64,000 nucleotides of DNA from Mycobacterium alsense (GCF_002086635.1 NZ_MVHD01000021.1:1-64000), one strand, 5' to 3'. Numbered from the stretch's first letter, positions 18,247 through 29,400 are shown. Made by a program: numbers and translations. The notes: generated by a model from the sequence alone, not told the origin.

Positions 18247-18747
18247 ATGACCCTTCCCCTTCAATCGCCGACGCAGATCGCGTGGGTCACCCGGGACCTG
18301 GATGCCACGGAAACGGCCCTCACCGGCCTGTTAGGCGTTCGGAAGTGGGTGCGCATACCCGATGTGCACTTTCCTCCGGACGCGTGCAGCTACCACGGCA
18401 AGCCGGCCGATTTCGTCGCCAGCATCTCCTTGAGCTACCTCGGGGACACCCAGCTGGAACTGATCTCACCGGTGCGCGGGGAGAACATCTATAGTGATTT
18501 TTTGCGGGAATCCGGGCCCGGTTTGCATCACATCTGCGTCGAGGCCGAGAGCCCGGCGCAATTCGATGCCGCGCTGGCCGACGTCGCCGAGCGCGGCGCG
18601 GCGGTGGTGCAGCAGGGCGTGATGCCCGGCGGCATCCAATTCGCCTACGTTTCGGCGCCGCAGGCGGGCGTGCCGTTTCTGGAAATCGCCTACGTCTCAC
18701 CGGAGATGAGGGCGTTCTACGACTACATCAAAAAGGAGCAGCGGTGA
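18247..18747 (+). CDS. VOC-superfamily (glyoxalase/epimerase-like) protein
   Basis: 166 residues from ATG 18247. The vicinal-oxygen-chelate fold is indicated by QIAWVTRDLDATETALTGLLG, GDTQLELISPV and GPGLHHICVEAES; the metal ligands would be a Gln or His in the first strand, the Glu of LELI, the His of LHHI and the Glu of FLEIAY. The closest pattern is the methylmalonyl-CoA epimerase/lactoylglutathione-lyase-like group, but the substrate is not predictable. It lies between the TetR and flavoprotein genes on the same strand and may be part of a lipid or steroid degradation unit. Confidence 0.8.
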   Translation: MTLPLQSPTQIAWVTRDLDATETALTGLLGVRKWVRIPDVHFPPDACSYHGKPADFVASISLSYLGDTQLELISPVRGENIYSDFLRESGPGLHHICVEAESPAQFDAALADVAERGAAVVQQGVMPGGIQFAYVSAPQAGVPFLEIAYVSPEMRAFYDYIKKEQR

Positions 18748-18856
18748 GCCGCGCCAGCGACCATGCAAAGGGGGCGCCCCCCGCCGCGCGGCGGCGAGGG
18801 GGACACATGAGCGATGTGGGGGTACCACCCGCTCGCGGGGGAGAGGAGTGGCGCCG

Positions 18857-20323
18857 ATGAGCACCGAAATCCCGGCGACCGTCGATGCCGACACCGTGGC
18901 GTCCTGGTCGGACGAGGTCGACGTGGTGGTGATCGGTTTCGGCATCGGCGGCGGGTGCGCCGCCGTGAGCGCCGCGGCCGCCGGCGCGCGGGTGCTGGTG
19001 CTCGAACGCGCGGCCGCGGCCGGGGGCACCACTTCGCTTGCGGGAGGCCACTTTTACCTCGGGGGCGGGACCGCGGTCCAGCAGGCGACGGGACACCCCG
19101 ACTCGCCGGAGGAGATGTACAAGTACCTGGAAGCCGTGTCGCGGGATCCGGACCACGCCAAGATCCGCGCGTATTGCGACGGCAGCGTCGAGCATTTCAA
19201 TTGGCTGGAAGACTTGGGCTTTCAGTTCGAGCGCAGCTACTTCCCGGGCAAGGCGGTCATCCAACCCAACACCGAGGGCCTGATGTTCACCGGCAACGAG
19301 AAGGTGTGGCCCTTCCTGGAGCAGGCGGTGCCGGCGCCGCGCGGCCACAAAGTGCCCGTGCCCGGCGACACCGGCGGCGCGAGCATGGTGATCGACCTGC
19401 TCCTCAAGCGCGCCGCGAGCCTGGGCGTGCAGATCCGCTACGAGACCGGCGCCACCCAGCTCGTCGTGGACGGTTCGGGGTCCGAGACCCGCGTGACCGG
19501 CGTGATGTGGAAGCGGTTCTCCGAAACCGGTGCGATCAAGGCAAAGTCGGTGATCATCGCTGCCGGGGGGTTCGTGATGAACCCGGAGATGGTTGCCCGC
19601 TACACCCCCAAGCTGGCCGAGAAGCCGTTCGTCCTCGGCAACACCTACGACGACGGGCTGGGCATCCGGATGGGCGTGTCAGCCGGCGGCGCCACTTCGC
19701 ACATGGACCAGATCTTCATCACGGCCCCGCCCTACCCGCCGTCGATCCTGCTGACCGGGATCGTCGTGAACAGGCTCGGGCAGCGGTTCGTCGCCGAGGA
19801 CTCCTACCATTCCCGCACCGCCGGGTTCATCATGGATCAGCCGGACAGCGCGGCGTTTTTGATCGTCGACGAGGCGCACCTGGAGCACCCCAAGATGCCG
19901 CTGGTGCCGCTGATCGACGGCTGGGAGACCGTCGCCGAGATGGAGGCCGCGCTCGGCATCCCGGCCGGCAACCTGGTCGCGACGCTGGACCGCTATAACC
20001 GCTACGCCGCGCGGGGCGAGGACCCCGACTTCCACAAGCAGCCGGAATTCCTTGCGCCCCAAGACAAGGGGCCGTGGGGCGCGTTCGACATGTCGCTGGG
20101 CAAGGCGATGTATGCCGGCTTCACGTTGGGAGGGCTGGTCACGTCGGTGGACGGCCAGGTGTTGCGCGAGGACGGCTCCGCGGTGCCCGGCCTGTACGCC
20201 GTGGGCGCGTGCGCGTCCAACATCGCCCAGGACGGCAAGGGCTACGCCAGCGGGACGCAGCTGGGTGAGGGGTCGTTCTTCGGGCGTCGCGCCGGAGCGC
20301 ACGCGGCCCGGCGGGCGCATTAA
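18857..20323 (+). CDS. FAD-binding flavoprotein, ketosteroid-dehydrogenase/fumarate-reductase type (Rv1817-like)
   Basis: 488 residues from ATG 18857, chosen over GTG 18848 because GGAGAGGAG sits about 10 bp upstream of the ATG and abuts the GTG. The N-terminal dinucleotide motif is VDVVVIGFGIGGGCAAVSA, followed by GGTTSLAGGHFYLGGG, typical of the FAD-binding-2 family that includes 3-ketosteroid dehydrogenases. The C-terminal FAD motif is GLYAVGACASNIAQDGKGYA. It should oxidise or reduce a C-C bond next to a carbonyl; the substrate is unknown. Gene order matches Rv1817. Confidence 0.9.
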   Translation: MSTEIPATVDADTVASWSDEVDVVVIGFGIGGGCAAVSAAAAGARVLVLERAAAAGGTTSLAGGHFYLGGGTAVQQATGHPDSPEEMYKYLEAVSRDPDHAKIRAYCDGSVEHFNWLEDLGFQFERSYFPGKAVIQPNTEGLMFTGNEKVWPFLEQAVPAPRGHKVPVPGDTGGASMVIDLLLKRAASLGVQIRYETGATQLVVDGSGSETRVTGVMWKRFSETGAIKAKSVIIAAGGFVMNPEMVARYTPKLAEKPFVLGNTYDDGLGIRMGVSAGGATSHMDQIFITAPPYPPSILLTGIVVNRLGQRFVAEDSYHSRTAGFIMDQPDSAAFLIVDEAHLEHPKMPLVPLIDGWETVAEMEAALGIPAGNLVATLDRYNRYAARGEDPDFHKQPEFLAPQDKGPWGAFDMSLGKAMYAGFTLGGLVTSVDGQVLREDGSAVPGLYAVGACASNIAQDGKGYASGTQLGEGSFFGRRAGAHAARRAH

Positions 20324-20344
20324 GGGAATCCACCGCCCGCGAAA

Positions 20345-20390
20345 GTGAATCCTGCGACGCGACACGCGTGCGATGCGTCGCGAATTTCAC
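20345..20390. terminator. Inverted repeat between convergent genes
   Basis: GTGAA-N4-GCGACGC (20345-20360) pairs with GCGTCGC-N4-TTCAC (20375-20390): 12 paired bases with a 4-nt internal loop and a 14-nt apical loop. It lies in the 100-bp gap between the convergent flavoprotein and bacA stops. There is no T-tract, so a bidirectional mycobacterial-type terminator is possible but not certain. Confidence 0.45.
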
Positions 20391-20423
20391 GCCCGAGCGG
20401 GGGATCTCCGGCCCGGCGGCGCC

Positions 20424-22343
20424 CTATACCCCCACCGGCTCCTTCTCCACCGGCCCCAGCCGCCATTCGCCGTCGCCGAGCAGGTGCAGCTCCTGCTCGT
20501 GGTGCTGTTCGACCGTGTGCCGATGGCTGACGCTGACCACGACGCAGTCCGGCAGCTCGGCGCGCAGCAGCTGGTAGAGCGCGAACTCCAGGCCCTCGTC
20601 GAGCGCCGAGGTGGACTCGTCGAGGAACACCGCCTTCGGCTTGGTGAGCAGGATCCTGGCGAAGGCGACGCGCTGCTGTTCTCCGGGGGAGAGCACCTTG
20701 GCCCAGTCCCGCTCCTCGTCCAGCCGGTCATACAGCGGGGCGAGGGCAACCTTGGTCAGCACGTCGCGCAGTTCGTCGTCGGCGACGTCGTCCGGTGAAT
20801 TCGGGTAGCACACCACGCCGCGCAGACTGCCCAGCGGCACGTACGGCAACTGCGACAAGAACATCGTCGCGTTGTCGCCGTCGGGGCGGCACAGCGTGCC
20901 CGACGCGTAGGGCCACAACTCGGCCAGGCTGCGCAGCAGGGTGGTCTTGCCGGCACCCGAACGCCCGGTGATCACCAGCGTGTCCCCGGTGTCGAGCTGG
21001 ACGTCCAGCGAATCGATCAGCTGGTCACCGTCGGGGGTGCGCACCTCGACGTGGGCGAGTTCGACGGCGGTGTCCTCGCTTGGCTTGACCAGCAACGCCG
21101 GCAGCGCCCGGCCCTTGGCGTTGGCGTCGACCAGGCCGTGCAACCGGATGATCGCCGCCCGGAACGCCGCGAACGCGTCGTAGTTGTTGCGGAAGAACGA
21201 CAGCGAGTCGTGAATGTTGTTGAAAGCCTGTGCGGTCTGGGTGACGTCGCCGAACGCGATCTCACCGGCGAACAAGCGCGGCGCCTGAATTGCCAACGGC
21301 AGCGGAATGATCGTCTGGGTTACCGACCAGTTCCACCCGTTGAAGATGATCGTCCGCCGAACGTACTTGCGGTAGTTGTCGATGATCGGGGTGAACCGGC
21401 GCCACAGTTGCGAGCGCTCGACCCGCTCACCGCGGTAGAAGCCGACGGCCTCGGCGGCGTCCCGCAGCCGCACCAGCGCGTAACGGAACGCGGCGTTGAG
21501 TTTCTCGTTGTTGAAGCTGAGCCAAATCAGCGGGCGCCCAAGCCAAATCGCGACCACGGTCACCACGGCGACCCAGATCAAGACGGTCCAGAACATCGCC
21601 CGCGGGAACGTCACGCCCAACACATTGAAATCCCCCGACAAGTTCCACAGGATCGCGGCGAACGAGATCACCGACGCCACCGCGTTGACGGCGCCGAACA
21701 GCAGGGTGTTGGTCGTGCCGTTGGACGGGATGTTCGGGGTGCCGCCGGCGTTCGCGGTGAAGATATCGATGTCCTGCTGGATGCGCTGGTCGGGGTTGTC
21801 GATCGTCTTGTCGATGAACAGGTCTCGGTAGTACGCGCGGCCGTCCAGCCAATCGTCGGTGAGGTGGGCGGTCAACCACATGCGCCAGGCGATGATGAAA
21901 CGCTGGGTCAGGTAGATATCGAGGATCACCCGCGCGATGAAGATGGCGGCAAGCAGGATGAAAATCGCCAGCGAGGTCCAAAAGCCGTGTATCCCGGACG
22001 CTTTGACCTCGTCGTTACCCGAGGCGATCCCTTCGAATGCCTTCTGCAGCGCGGTGTACAGATCATTGCTCTGGTAGCTGAACAGCACGTTGAGCCGGAC
22101 CGAGAACAGCACCAGCAGCAGCAGCACGCCGAGTCCCAGCCACGCCTTGACGCGGGTCGGACCCAGGAAATAGCCGCGGGTGATCCGCCAGAATTGGCGG
22201 CCCCACGGCGTGAGATACCTGATGGCGACCAGCACGGCCAGCAGACAGACGGCGCCGATCACCCAGGCGATGGCGAGCCACCTCAACGAATCCTGAAATG
22301 CCGTCGACCAGTCGATCGACGGCTTGAATGGCGTGGGACCCAA
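20424..22343 (-). CDS. bacA: BacA/SbmA-type ABC transporter
   Basis: 639 residues from TTG 22343, the same length as the M. tuberculosis protein. The start follows GGGAG by about 8 bp, and the 42 codons upstream look non-coding. The N-terminal SbmA/BacA-type membrane domain has about six helices (around residues 20-290, with [15 protein letters not shown] and [20 protein letters not shown]). The ATPase domain has Walker [10 protein letters not shown], signature LSPGEQQR and Walker B AVFLDES. The M. tuberculosis homologue Rv1819c imports vitamin B12 and hydrophilic peptides and has a very large hydrophilic cavity. It is divergent from ilvG across about 70 bp. Confidence 0.94.
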   Translation of the reverse strand: MGPTPFKPSIDWSTAFQDSLRWLAIAWVIGAVCLLAVLVAIRYLTPWGRQFWRITRGYFLGPTRVKAWLGLGVLLLLVLFSVRLNVLFSYQSNDLYTALQKAFEGIASGNDEVKASGIHGFWTSLAIFILLAAIFIARVILDIYLTQRFIIAWRMWLTAHLTDDWLDGRAYYRDLFIDKTIDNPDQRIQQDIDIFTANAGGTPNIPSNGTTNTLLFGAVNAVASVISFAAILWNLSGDFNVLGVTFPRAMFWTVLIWVAVVTVVAIWLGRPLIWLSFNNEKLNAAFRYALVRLRDAAEAVGFYRGERVERSQLWRRFTPIIDNYRKYVRRTIIFNGWNWSVTQTIIPLPLAIQAPRLFAGEIAFGDVTQTAQAFNNIHDSLSFFRNNYDAFAAFRAAIIRLHGLVDANAKGRALPALLVKPSEDTAVELAHVEVRTPDGDQLIDSLDVQLDTGDTLVITGRSGAGKTTLLRSLAELWPYASGTLCRPDGDNATMFLSQLPYVPLGSLRGVVCYPNSPDDVADDELRDVLTKVALAPLYDRLDEERDWAKVLSPGEQQRVAFARILLTKPKAVFLDESTSALDEGLEFALYQLLRAELPDCVVVSVSHRHTVEQHHEQELHLLGDGEWRLGPVEKEPVGV

Positions 22344-22414
22344 CTTCGACGTCTCCCTTTTGCGGCGGTACTTCCCCCGCAAGCTACCCGAGCGATTGCG
22401 GATAGGCTGCGCAG

Positions 22415-24067
22415 ATGAGCATCGACGCTCCGTCCAGCCAGACCGTGCACGCCGGCCGCCTCGTCGCACGCCGGCTCAAAGCCAGCGGTGTCGACACCGT
22501 CTTCACGCTGTCGGGTGGGCACCTGTTCTCCATCTACGACGGGTGCCGCGACGAGGGCATCCGGCTCATCGACACCCGCCACGAGCAGACCGCGACGTTC
22601 GCGGCCGAGGGCTGGTCGAAGGTGACGCGGCTGCCGGGCGTGGCCGCGCTGACCGCCGGGCCGGGCGTCACCAACGGGATGAGCGCGATGGCCGCCGCGC
22701 AGCAGAACCAGTCGCCGCTGGTGGTGCTCGGCGGCCGGGCCCCCGCGCTGCGCTGGGGCATGGGCTCGCTGCAGGAGATCGACCACGTCCCGTTCGTGGC
22801 CCCGCTGGCCCGCTTCGCGGCCACCGCGCAGTCGGCCGACGACGCCGGCCGCCTGGTCGACGGGGCGTTGCGGGCGGCGGTCGGCGCACCGTCGGGCGTG
22901 GGTTTCGTGGACTTTCCGATGGACCATGCCTTTTCGATGTCGCAGGACCCCGAGATCGGGGATCGTCCCGGCGCCCTGGCCGCGCTGCCGCCGGGCCCCG
23001 CACCGGACGGCGCCGCGCTCGATCGCGCCGCCGGCCTGCTGGCGGCGGCGCGCCGACCGGTGATCATGGCCGGCACCAACGTCTGGTGGGGGCGCGGGGA
23101 GGCGGCGCTGCTGCGACTGGCCGAGGAACGGGACATCCCGGTGCTGATGAACGGGATGGCGCGCGGCGTGGTGCCCGCCGACCACCCGATGGCTTTCTCG
23201 CGGGTGCGCGGGAAGGCGCTGGGCGAGGCCGACGTCGCCCTGATCGTCGGCGTGCCAATGGATTTCCGGCTGGGCTTCGGCAAGGTGTTCGGCCCGGAAA
23301 CCCAGCTCGTCGTCGTCGACCGCGCCGAACCGGCGCGCGAGCACCCGCGCCCGGTCGCGGCCGGGCTGTACGGCGACCTCACCGCGATTTTGTCGGCGCT
23401 GGCGGCGGCCGGAGGCGCCGACCAGCGGGCCTGGGTCGACGAGCTGCGGGCGGCCGAGACCGCCGCGCGCATCGAGGAGGCCGCCGAACTCGGCGACGAC
23501 CGGATCCCGCTGCACCCGATGCGGGTGTACGCCGAGCTGGCTCCGCTGCTGGACCGCGACGCCATCGTGGTGATCGACGCGGGTGACTTCGGGTCGTATG
23601 CCGGTCGGGTGATCGACAGCTATCAGCCCGGCTGCTGGCTGGACAGCGGCCCGTTCGGCTGCCTGGGTTCGGGCCCGGGCTACGCGCTGGCGGCCAAGCT
23701 GGCCCGACCCGACCGCCAGGTGGTGCTGCTGCAGGGCGACGGCGCGTTCGGCTTCAGCGGCATGGAGTGGGACACCCTGGCCCGGCACAACGTGCCCGTG
23801 GTGTCGGTGATCGGCAACAACGGCATCTGGGGTCTGGAAAAGCACCCGATGGAAGCGCTTTACGGCTATTCGGTGGTGGCCGAGCTGCGCCCGGGCACCC
23901 GCTACGACGAGGTGGTGCGCGCCCTGGGCGGCCACGGCGAGCTGGTATCCGCGCCCGCCGAGCTGCGGCCGGCGCTGGAGCGTGCCTTCGCCAGCGGCCT
24001 GCCCGCCGTCGTCAACGTGCTCACCGACCCGACCGTCGCCTACCCACGCCGATCCAACCTGGCTTGA
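22415..24067 (+). CDS. ilvG: IlvG, acetolactate synthase-like ThDP enzyme
   Basis: 550 residues from ATG 22415. N-terminal pyrimidine-binding domain with the catalytic Glu in [15 protein letters not shown], central domain, and C-terminal ThDP-binding domain with the GDG...N motif ([19 protein letters not shown] then VIGNNGIW). The family condenses pyruvate to acetolactate or decarboxylates related 2-oxo acids. It is a paralogue of IlvB without an adjacent regulatory subunit, so a role in branched-chain synthesis is not assured; oxalyl-CoA-decarboxylase-like activity is an alternative. Position matches Rv1820. Confidence 0.88.
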   Translation: MSIDAPSSQTVHAGRLVARRLKASGVDTVFTLSGGHLFSIYDGCRDEGIRLIDTRHEQTATFAAEGWSKVTRLPGVAALTAGPGVTNGMSAMAAAQQNQSPLVVLGGRAPALRWGMGSLQEIDHVPFVAPLARFAATAQSADDAGRLVDGALRAAVGAPSGVGFVDFPMDHAFSMSQDPEIGDRPGALAALPPGPAPDGAALDRAAGLLAAARRPVIMAGTNVWWGRGEAALLRLAEERDIPVLMNGMARGVVPADHPMAFSRVRGKALGEADVALIVGVPMDFRLGFGKVFGPETQLVVVDRAEPAREHPRPVAAGLYGDLTAILSALAAAGGADQRAWVDELRAAETAARIEEAAELGDDRIPLHPMRVYAELAPLLDRDAIVVIDAGDFGSYAGRVIDSYQPGCWLDSGPFGCLGSGPGYALAAKLARPDRQVVLLQGDGAFGFSGMEWDTLARHNVPVVSVIGNNGIWGLEKHPMEALYGYSVVAELRPGTRYDEVVRALGGHGELVSAPAELRPALERAFASGLPAVVNVLTDPTVAYPRRSNLA

Positions 24068-24116
24068 GGGCCGCCCCGAGGCCGCCGTGCGGCCGCCGCT
24101 GGGCCGCCACGGGCCC

Positions 24117-24174
24117 GCGAGCGTCCGCATTTGTACGCCAGACTCCGGCGCGTCGCGCACACACGCGCGCTCGC
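24117..24174 (+). repeat. Dispersed promoter-associated repeat, copy 1
   Basis: Begins GCGAGCGTCCGCATTTGTAC and ends CGCGCTCGC, so its ends are inverted (GCGAGCG/CGCTCGC). The first 22 bases match copy 2 at 32838-32897 almost exactly, and the core GCGTGTCGC/GCGTCGCGC and the 3' ACGCGCGCTCGC are shared. A -10-like TACCGT lies at 24192, 18 bp past its end, just before secA2. Confidence 0.75.
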
Positions 24175-24204
24175 CGGTTTGGGCGGCTCGCGTACCGTTG
24201 ACCT

Positions 24205-26538
24205 GTGCCGAAGACCACCCGGACCCAACCCGGCCGCCTGAGTAGCCGCTTCTGGCGGCTGCTGGGCGCCAGCACGGAAAAGAACCGCAGCCGCTCCCTC
24301 GCGGACGTCGCCGCCGCGTCGGAATACGACGAGGATGCCGCGAATCTTTCCGACGAGAAGTTGCGCAAGGCGGCCCAGCTGCTCAACCTCGACGACCTCG
24401 CGGAGTCCCCGGACATCCCGCAGTTTCTTGCGATCGCCCGGGAAGCCGCCGAGCGGGCAACCGGCCTGCGGCCCTTCGACGTCCAGCTCCTGGGGGCGTT
24501 GCGCATGCTGGCCGGCGACGTGATCGAGATGGCCACGGGGGAGGGCAAGACGCTGGCCGGCGCGATCGCGGCCGCGGGATACGCCATCGGCGGACGGTCC
24601 GTGCACGTGGTGACCATCAACGACTACCTTGCCCGCCGCGACGCCGAGTGGATGGGGCCGCTGCTGGAGGCGATGGGGCTGACGGTCGGCTGGATCACCG
24701 CGGAGTCGACGAGCGAGCAGCGCCGCACCGCCTACGGCTGCGACGTCACCTACGCCTCGGTCAACGAGATCGGCTTCGACGTGCTGCGCGACCAGCTGGT
24801 GACCGACGTCGACGACCTGGTGTCGCCCAACCCCGACGTGGCCCTCATCGACGAGGCCGACTCGGTGCTCGTCGACGAGGCGCTGGTGCCGCTCGTGCTG
24901 GCCGGCACCACCCACCGCGAGACGCCGCGGCTGGAGATCATCAGGCTGGTCGGCGAGCTGTCGGCCGGCACCGACTACGAGACGGACGCCGACAGCCGCA
25001 ACGTCCACCTGACCGACACCGGCGCCCGCAAGGTCGAAAAGGGGCTAGGCGGCATCGACCTCTACTCCGAGGAACACGTCGGCACCACGCTGACCGAGGT
25101 CAACGTGGCCCTGCACGCGCACGTGCTGCTGCAGCGCGACGTGCACTACATCGTGCGGGACGGCGCGGTGCACCTGATCAACGCCTCGCGCGGGCGCATC
25201 GCGCAGCTGCAGCGCTGGCCGGACGGCCTGCAGGCCGCCGTCGAGGCGAAGGAGGGCATCGAGACCACCGAGACGGGCGAGGTCCTCGACACCATCACGG
25301 TGCAGGCGCTGATCAACCGCTACGCCACCGTGTGCGGCATGACGGGGACCGCGCTGGCCGCCGGTGAGCAGCTGCGCCAGTTCTACAAACTGGGCGTTTC
25401 GCCAATCCCGCCGAATACTCCCAACATTCGCGAGGACGAGGCCGACCGCGTGTACATCACCGCGGCCGCCAAGAACGATGCGATCGTCGCGCACATCGCC
25501 GCCGTGCACGAGTCGGGGCAACCGGTGCTGGTGGGCACCCGCGACGTCGCCGAGTCCGAGGAGCTGCACGAGCGGCTGCTGCGCCGCGGCGTGCCCGCGG
25601 TGGTGCTCAACGCGAAGAACGACGCCGAGGAGGCGAAGGTGATCGCCGAGGCCGGCGAGTTCGGCACGGTGACGGTGTCGACCCAGATGGCCGGGCGGGG
25701 CACCGACATCCGCCTCGGCGGATCCGACGAGGCCGACCACGACCGGGTCGCCGAACTGGGCGGGCTGCACGTGGTGGGCACGGGTCGCCATCACACGGAG
25801 CGGCTCGACAATCAGCTGCGCGGCCGCGCGGGGCGCCAGGGCGACCCGGGGTCGTCGGTGTTCTTCTCGAGTTGGGAAGACGACGTCGTCGCGGCCAACC
25901 TGGACCCCAACAAGCTCCCGATGCAGACCGACTCCGAAAAAGGGGACGGCCGCATCGTCAGCCCCAAGGCGGCCGGGATGCTCGACCACGCGCAGCGGGT
26001 CGCCGAGGGCCGGATGCTCGACGTGCACGCGAACACCTGGCGCTACAACCAGCTGATCGCCCAGCAGCGCGCCATCATCGTCGATCGGCGAAACACGTTG
26101 CTGCGCACCGCAACCGCGCGAGAGGAGCTCGCCGAGCTGGCGCCGAAGCGCTACGAGGAGCTCGCCGAGTCGCTGTCGGAAGGTGAGCTCGAAAGAATCT
26201 GCCGGCTCATCATGCTGTATCACCTCGACCGGGGCTGGGCCGACCATCTCGCGTATCTGGCCGACATCCGCGAGAGCATCCACCTGCGCGCGCTGGGCAG
26301 GCAGAACCCGCTGGACGAGTTCCACCGGCTGGCGGTCGACGCGTTCGCGTCGCTGGCCGCCGACGCGATCGAGGCGGCACAGCAGACTTTCGAGACGGCC
26401 AACGTGCTCGAGGAGGAGCCGGGGCTGGACCTGTCCAAGCTGGCGCGGCCGACCTCGACGTGGACGTACATGGTCAACGACAACCCGCTGTCCGACGACA
26501 CGCTGTCGACGCTGAGCCTGCCGGGCGTGTTCCGCTAG
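24205..26538 (+). CDS. secA2: SecA2, accessory Sec ATPase
   Basis: 777 residues from GTG 24205 ([20 protein letters not shown]). This start puts the Walker A lysine (ATGEGKT, residues 110-116) at K115, the number used in M. tuberculosis work. DEAD-type motif [14 protein letters not shown], and motif VI-region [15 protein letters not shown]. SecA2 is shorter than SecA1, lacks most of the helical wing domain and C-terminal linker, and exports a subset of proteins including SapM and solute-binding lipoproteins. pgsA2 follows after 61 bp. Confidence 0.96.
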   Translation: MPKTTRTQPGRLSSRFWRLLGASTEKNRSRSLADVAAASEYDEDAANLSDEKLRKAAQLLNLDDLAESPDIPQFLAIAREAAERATGLRPFDVQLLGALRMLAGDVIEMATGEGKTLAGAIAAAGYAIGGRSVHVVTINDYLARRDAEWMGPLLEAMGLTVGWITAESTSEQRRTAYGCDVTYASVNEIGFDVLRDQLVTDVDDLVSPNPDVALIDEADSVLVDEALVPLVLAGTTHRETPRLEIIRLVGELSAGTDYETDADSRNVHLTDTGARKVEKGLGGIDLYSEEHVGTTLTEVNVALHAHVLLQRDVHYIVRDGAVHLINASRGRIAQLQRWPDGLQAAVEAKEGIETTETGEVLDTITVQALINRYATVCGMTGTALAAGEQLRQFYKLGVSPIPPNTPNIREDEADRVYITAAAKNDAIVAHIAAVHESGQPVLVGTRDVAESEELHERLLRRGVPAVVLNAKNDAEEAKVIAEAGEFGTVTVSTQMAGRGTDIRLGGSDEADHDRVAELGGLHVVGTGRHHTERLDNQLRGRAGRQGDPGSSVFFSSWEDDVVAANLDPNKLPMQTDSEKGDGRIVSPKAAGMLDHAQRVAEGRMLDVHANTWRYNQLIAQQRAIIVDRRNTLLRTATAREELAELAPKRYEELAESLSEGELERICRLIMLYHLDRGWADHLAYLADIRESIHLRALGRQNPLDEFHRLAVDAFASLAADAIEAAQQTFETANVLEEEPGLDLSKLARPTSTWTYMVNDNPLSDDTLSTLSLPGVFR

Positions 26539-26599
26539 GCGCCCGCCCGCCGAGTGGGCGGCCGGCCTCACTCCGGGCGTTCGACTAATGTCACGGCTC

Positions 26600-27229
26600 A
26601 TGGAGCCCGTGCTTCCGCCCGATCGGGTGCTGACGGTGCCCAACGCGCTGAGCGCCATCCGCCTGCTGCTCATCCCGGTGTTCGTCTACGTCCTGCTGTT
26701 CGCCCACGCCAACGGTTGGGCGGTGGCGATCCTGATGTTCAGCGGCGCCTCCGACTGGGCCGACGGGAAGATCGCCCGGACGCTGAACCAGTCCTCGCGG
26801 CTGGGCGTGCTGCTGGACCCCGCGGTGGATCGCCTCTACATGGTGACCGTGCCGATCGTGTTGGCGATCGGCGCGATCGTGCCCTGGTGGTTCGTCGTCA
26901 CGCTGCTGGTGCGCGACGGGCTGCTGGCCGCGACGCTGCCGCTGCTGCGCACCCGCGGGCTGTCGGCGCTGCCGGTGACCTACGTCGGCAAGGCCGCCAC
27001 GTTCGCGTTGATGTCCGGCTTTCCGTTGGTCCTGCTCGGCACGGGGGGCGCGGTGTGGAGCCGGGTGCTGAGGGCCTGCGGCTGGGGCTTTTTGGGCTGG
27101 GGCCTGTACTGCTACCTGTGGGCGTTCGTGCTTTATGCCGTGCAGATGGCGTTGGTCATGCGACGGATGCCCAGGCTGAAGCAGCCCGCCCGCCAGGCGG
27201 TGGTGCCGAAGGCGGGTGAGCATGGCTGA
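26600..27229 (+). CDS. pgsA2: PgsA2, CDP-alcohol phosphatidyltransferase
   Basis: 209 residues from ATG 26600 ([20 protein letters not shown]), matching the known length; an upstream ATG at 26588 is in frame but adds unsupported residues. The CDP-alcohol transferase signature is complete: DGKIAR, 8 residues, GVLLDPAVD, all in the second membrane helix region. The enzyme transfers a phosphatidyl group from CDP-diacylglycerol to an alcohol such as glycerol-3-phosphate; the paralogue in M. tuberculosis (Rv1822) is annotated as a PGP or cardiolipin synthase, and the acceptor is not proven. The stop overlaps the next start by 8 bp. Confidence 0.9.
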   Translation: MEPVLPPDRVLTVPNALSAIRLLLIPVFVYVLLFAHANGWAVAILMFSGASDWADGKIARTLNQSSRLGVLLDPAVDRLYMVTVPIVLAIGAIVPWWFVVTLLVRDGLLAATLPLLRTRGLSALPVTYVGKAATFALMSGFPLVLLGTGGAVWSRVLRACGWGFLGWGLYCYLWAFVLYAVQMALVMRRMPRLKQPARQAVVPKAGEHG

Positions 27230-28157
27230 CGCCGGTCGCCTGCTCGGCGGCTACGACCCCGAGGCCGGCCGCAGCGCCCACGAGGCGGCGCGGCCGCAGC
27301 TGATCCCGGTGCCCTCGCTGCTGCGCGCCCTGCTGTCGGAACACCTGGATCCCGGCTACGCCGCGGCCGCCGCCAAACGCGGCGATCCGGCCGTGCTGGG
27401 CGACCGCCGCGCCTGGCGGGCACGCGCCCTCGGCTGGCTCTGGCAGGCGCTGGCCGCGGTGCTGATCGCCACGGTGTTCGCCGCCGCCGTCGCGCAGGCC
27501 CGCTCGGTGGCCCCCGGGGTGCGCACCGCGCAGCAGCTGCTGTTGCAAAGCGTGCGCGAGTCGGAAGCCACGGCGGCCAGGCTGGGCCGCGAGCGGGGCG
27601 CCCTGTCGACCCGCGTCGACGACGTGCAGCGGCGCGCGCTGGCGGACAACGCCGAGGGGCAGCGGCTGCTGAGCCGCCTGGATGCGCTCGGCCTGGCGGC
27701 GGCCAGCACGGCGGTGATCGGTCCCGGCCTGTCGGTGACGGTGACGGATCCCGGTGCCGGGCCGAACCTTTCCGACGTTTCCAAGCAGCGCGTCAGCGGC
27801 AGCAGGCAGATCATCCTGGACCGCGACCTGCAGCTGGTTGTCAACTCGTTGTGGGCCAGTGGCGCCGAGGCCATCGCCGTCGGGGGCATCCGCATCGGCC
27901 CGGACGTGACCATCCGGCAGGCCGGCGGGGCGATCCTGGTCGACAACAACCCCACCGGCAGCCCGTACCAGATCCTCGCGGTCGGGCCGCCGCACTCGAT
28001 GCGGGACGTCTTCGGCAACAGCCCCGGCCTGCAGCGCCTCCGGCTGCTGGAGGCCTCCTACGGCGTCGTCGTCACCGTGAACGTCGCCGACGGCTTGTCG
28101 CTGCCCGCCGGATCGATCCGGGATGTCAAGTTCGCCAAACAGATTGGGCCCTCGTGA
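27222..28157 (+). CDS. DUF881 membrane-anchored protein (Rv1823-like)
   Basis: 311 residues from ATG 27222, overlapping pgsA2. One membrane helix near residues 66-88 ([20 protein letters not shown]), a coiled-coil-like segment, then the DUF881 domain ([12 protein letters not shown]..., [32 protein letters not shown]) outside the membrane. DUF881 proteins are found with the small basic protein near division and cell-wall genes in Gram-positives; the function is not established. It forms a conserved three-gene set with the next two genes. Confidence 0.88.
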   Translation: MADAGRLLGGYDPEAGRSAHEAARPQLIPVPSLLRALLSEHLDPGYAAAAAKRGDPAVLGDRRAWRARALGWLWQALAAVLIATVFAAAVAQARSVAPGVRTAQQLLLQSVRESEATAARLGRERGALSTRVDDVQRRALADNAEGQRLLSRLDALGLAAASTAVIGPGLSVTVTDPGAGPNLSDVSKQRVSGSRQIILDRDLQLVVNSLWASGAEAIAVGGIRIGPDVTIRQAGGAILVDNNPTGSPYQILAVGPPHSMRDVFGNSPGLQRLRLLEASYGVVVTVNVADGLSLPAGSIRDVKFAKQIGPS

Positions 28158-28185
28158 GAAACCTCCTCCTGAACCGGGACCGCGC

Positions 28186-28518
28186 ATGATCGGCATCGCG
28201 GCGCTCGCGGTCGGCATCGTGCTGGGCCTGGTCTTCCACCCCGCCGTCCCCGAGGTGATCCAGCCCTATCTGCCGATCGCGGTGGTGGCCGCGCTCGACG
28301 CGGTGTTCGGTGGGCTGCGCGCGTATCTCGAACGGATCTTTGACCCCAAGGTCTTCGTGGTGTCGTTCGTGTTCAACGTCTTCGTGGCCGCGCTGATCGT
28401 CTACGTCGGCGACCAGCTGGGTGTCGGCACGCAGCTGTCCACGGCCATCATCGTCGTGCTGGGTATCCGGATTTTCGGAAACGCCGCGGCGCTGCGACGG
28501 AGGTTGTTCGGGGCATGA
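28186..28518 (+). CDS. Small basic protein (DUF1290, Rv1824-like)
   Basis: 110 residues from ATG 28186; a longer version from ATG 28123 would overlap the previous gene by 35 bp and gives a length nearer the annotated M. tuberculosis protein (about 121). Three to four hydrophobic helices dominate: IAALAVGIVLGLVFHP, YLPIAVVAALDAVFGG, VFVVSFVFNVFVAALIVYVG. This is the Sbp family, encoded between two DUF881 genes across Actinobacteria and Firmicutes. No biochemical role is known. Confidence 0.85.
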   Translation: MIGIAALAVGIVLGLVFHPAVPEVIQPYLPIAVVAALDAVFGGLRAYLERIFDPKVFVVSFVFNVFVAALIVYVGDQLGVGTQLSTAIIVVLGIRIFGNAAALRRRLFGA

Positions 28519-28554
28519 GGCCATCAGGCAGGCCATCAGGCAGGCCATGGGGCA
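28519..28554 (+). repeat. Three 12-bp tandem repeats between sbp and DUF881 gene
   Basis: GGCCATCAGGCA at 28519-28530 and 28531-28542, then GGCCATGGGGCA at 28543-28554. They fill most of the 48-bp gap between the two genes and could vary in number between strains, changing intercistronic spacing. Confidence 0.8.
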
Positions 28555-28566
28555 GGTGAGGTCGCG

Positions 28567-29400
28567 ATGAACCAGGACCCGCCCGGACGCCCCGGGCCCC
28601 CGCAAGGGGAGGGGGCCCCGCGGGGCCGCCACGAGTTACCGGCGAAGAGCCCGCGCCCCGCGGTGGGGGCGGTGCACCGGCGGGGCCTGTCGCAGGTGCT
28701 GCGGGGCGGCCGCACCCGCCTGGTGTTCGGCGCGCTGGCCATCCTCCTGTGCCTGGTCCTCGGGATCGCCATCGTCACCCAGGTCCGCCAGACCAAGTCG
28801 GGCGACTCGCTGGACACCGCCCGCCCCGCCGACCTGTTGGTGCTGCTGGACTCGCTGCGCCAACGCGAAGCCACACTGAACACCGAAGTCGGCGAGCTGC
28901 AGAACACGCTGAATTCGCTGCAGGCCTCCGGGAACACCGATCAGGCCGCCATCAACAGCGCGCAGGCCCGGCTGGCGGCGCTGTCCATTTTGGTGGGCGC
29001 GGTCGGCGCCACCGGGCCGGGCGTCACCGTCACGATCGAGGACCCCGGGCCGGGGGTTTCCCCGGAAGCGATGCTCGACGTGCTCAACGAGTTGCGCGCC
29101 GCCGGCGCCGAGGCGATCGAGATCAACGACGCGCACCAGTCCGTGCGGGTCGGTGTCGACACCTGGATTGTGGGTACGCCCGGCTCGTTGACGATCGACA
29201 CCAAGAACCTGTCGCCGCCGTATTCGATTCTGGCGATTGGCGATCCGCCCACGCTGGCCGCCGCGATGAACATTCCCGGCGGCGCCGACGACAGCATCAA
29301 GCGCGTCGGCGCGCGGATGTCCGTGCAGCAGGCAGACCGCGTCGACGTGACCACCTTGCGACAACCAAAACCGCACCAATACGCTCAGCCCGTCAAATGA
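28567..29400 (+). CDS. DUF881 membrane-anchored protein (Rv1825-like)
   Basis: 277 residues from ATG 28567. A basic, Pro-rich cytoplasmic start, one membrane helix (LVFGALAILLCLVLGIAIVT, about residues 57-76), a coiled coil (LDSLRQREATLNTEVGELQN), and the DUF881 domain (GPGVTVTIEDPGPGVSPEAM, LRAAGAEAIEINDAHQS, PPYSILAIGDPPTL). Paralogue of the protein at 27222. Rv1825 has been connected with cell-wall stability, but I treat function as unknown. gcvH begins 37 bp later. Confidence 0.88.
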   Translation: MNQDPPGRPGPPQGEGAPRGRHELPAKSPRPAVGAVHRRGLSQVLRGGRTRLVFGALAILLCLVLGIAIVTQVRQTKSGDSLDTARPADLLVLLDSLRQREATLNTEVGELQNTLNSLQASGNTDQAAINSAQARLAALSILVGAVGATGPGVTVTIEDPGPGVSPEAMLDVLNELRAAGAEAIEINDAHQSVRVGVDTWIVGTPGSLTIDTKNLSPPYSILAIGDPPTLAAAMNIPGGADDSIKRVGARMSVQQADRVDVTTLRQPKPHQYAQPVK

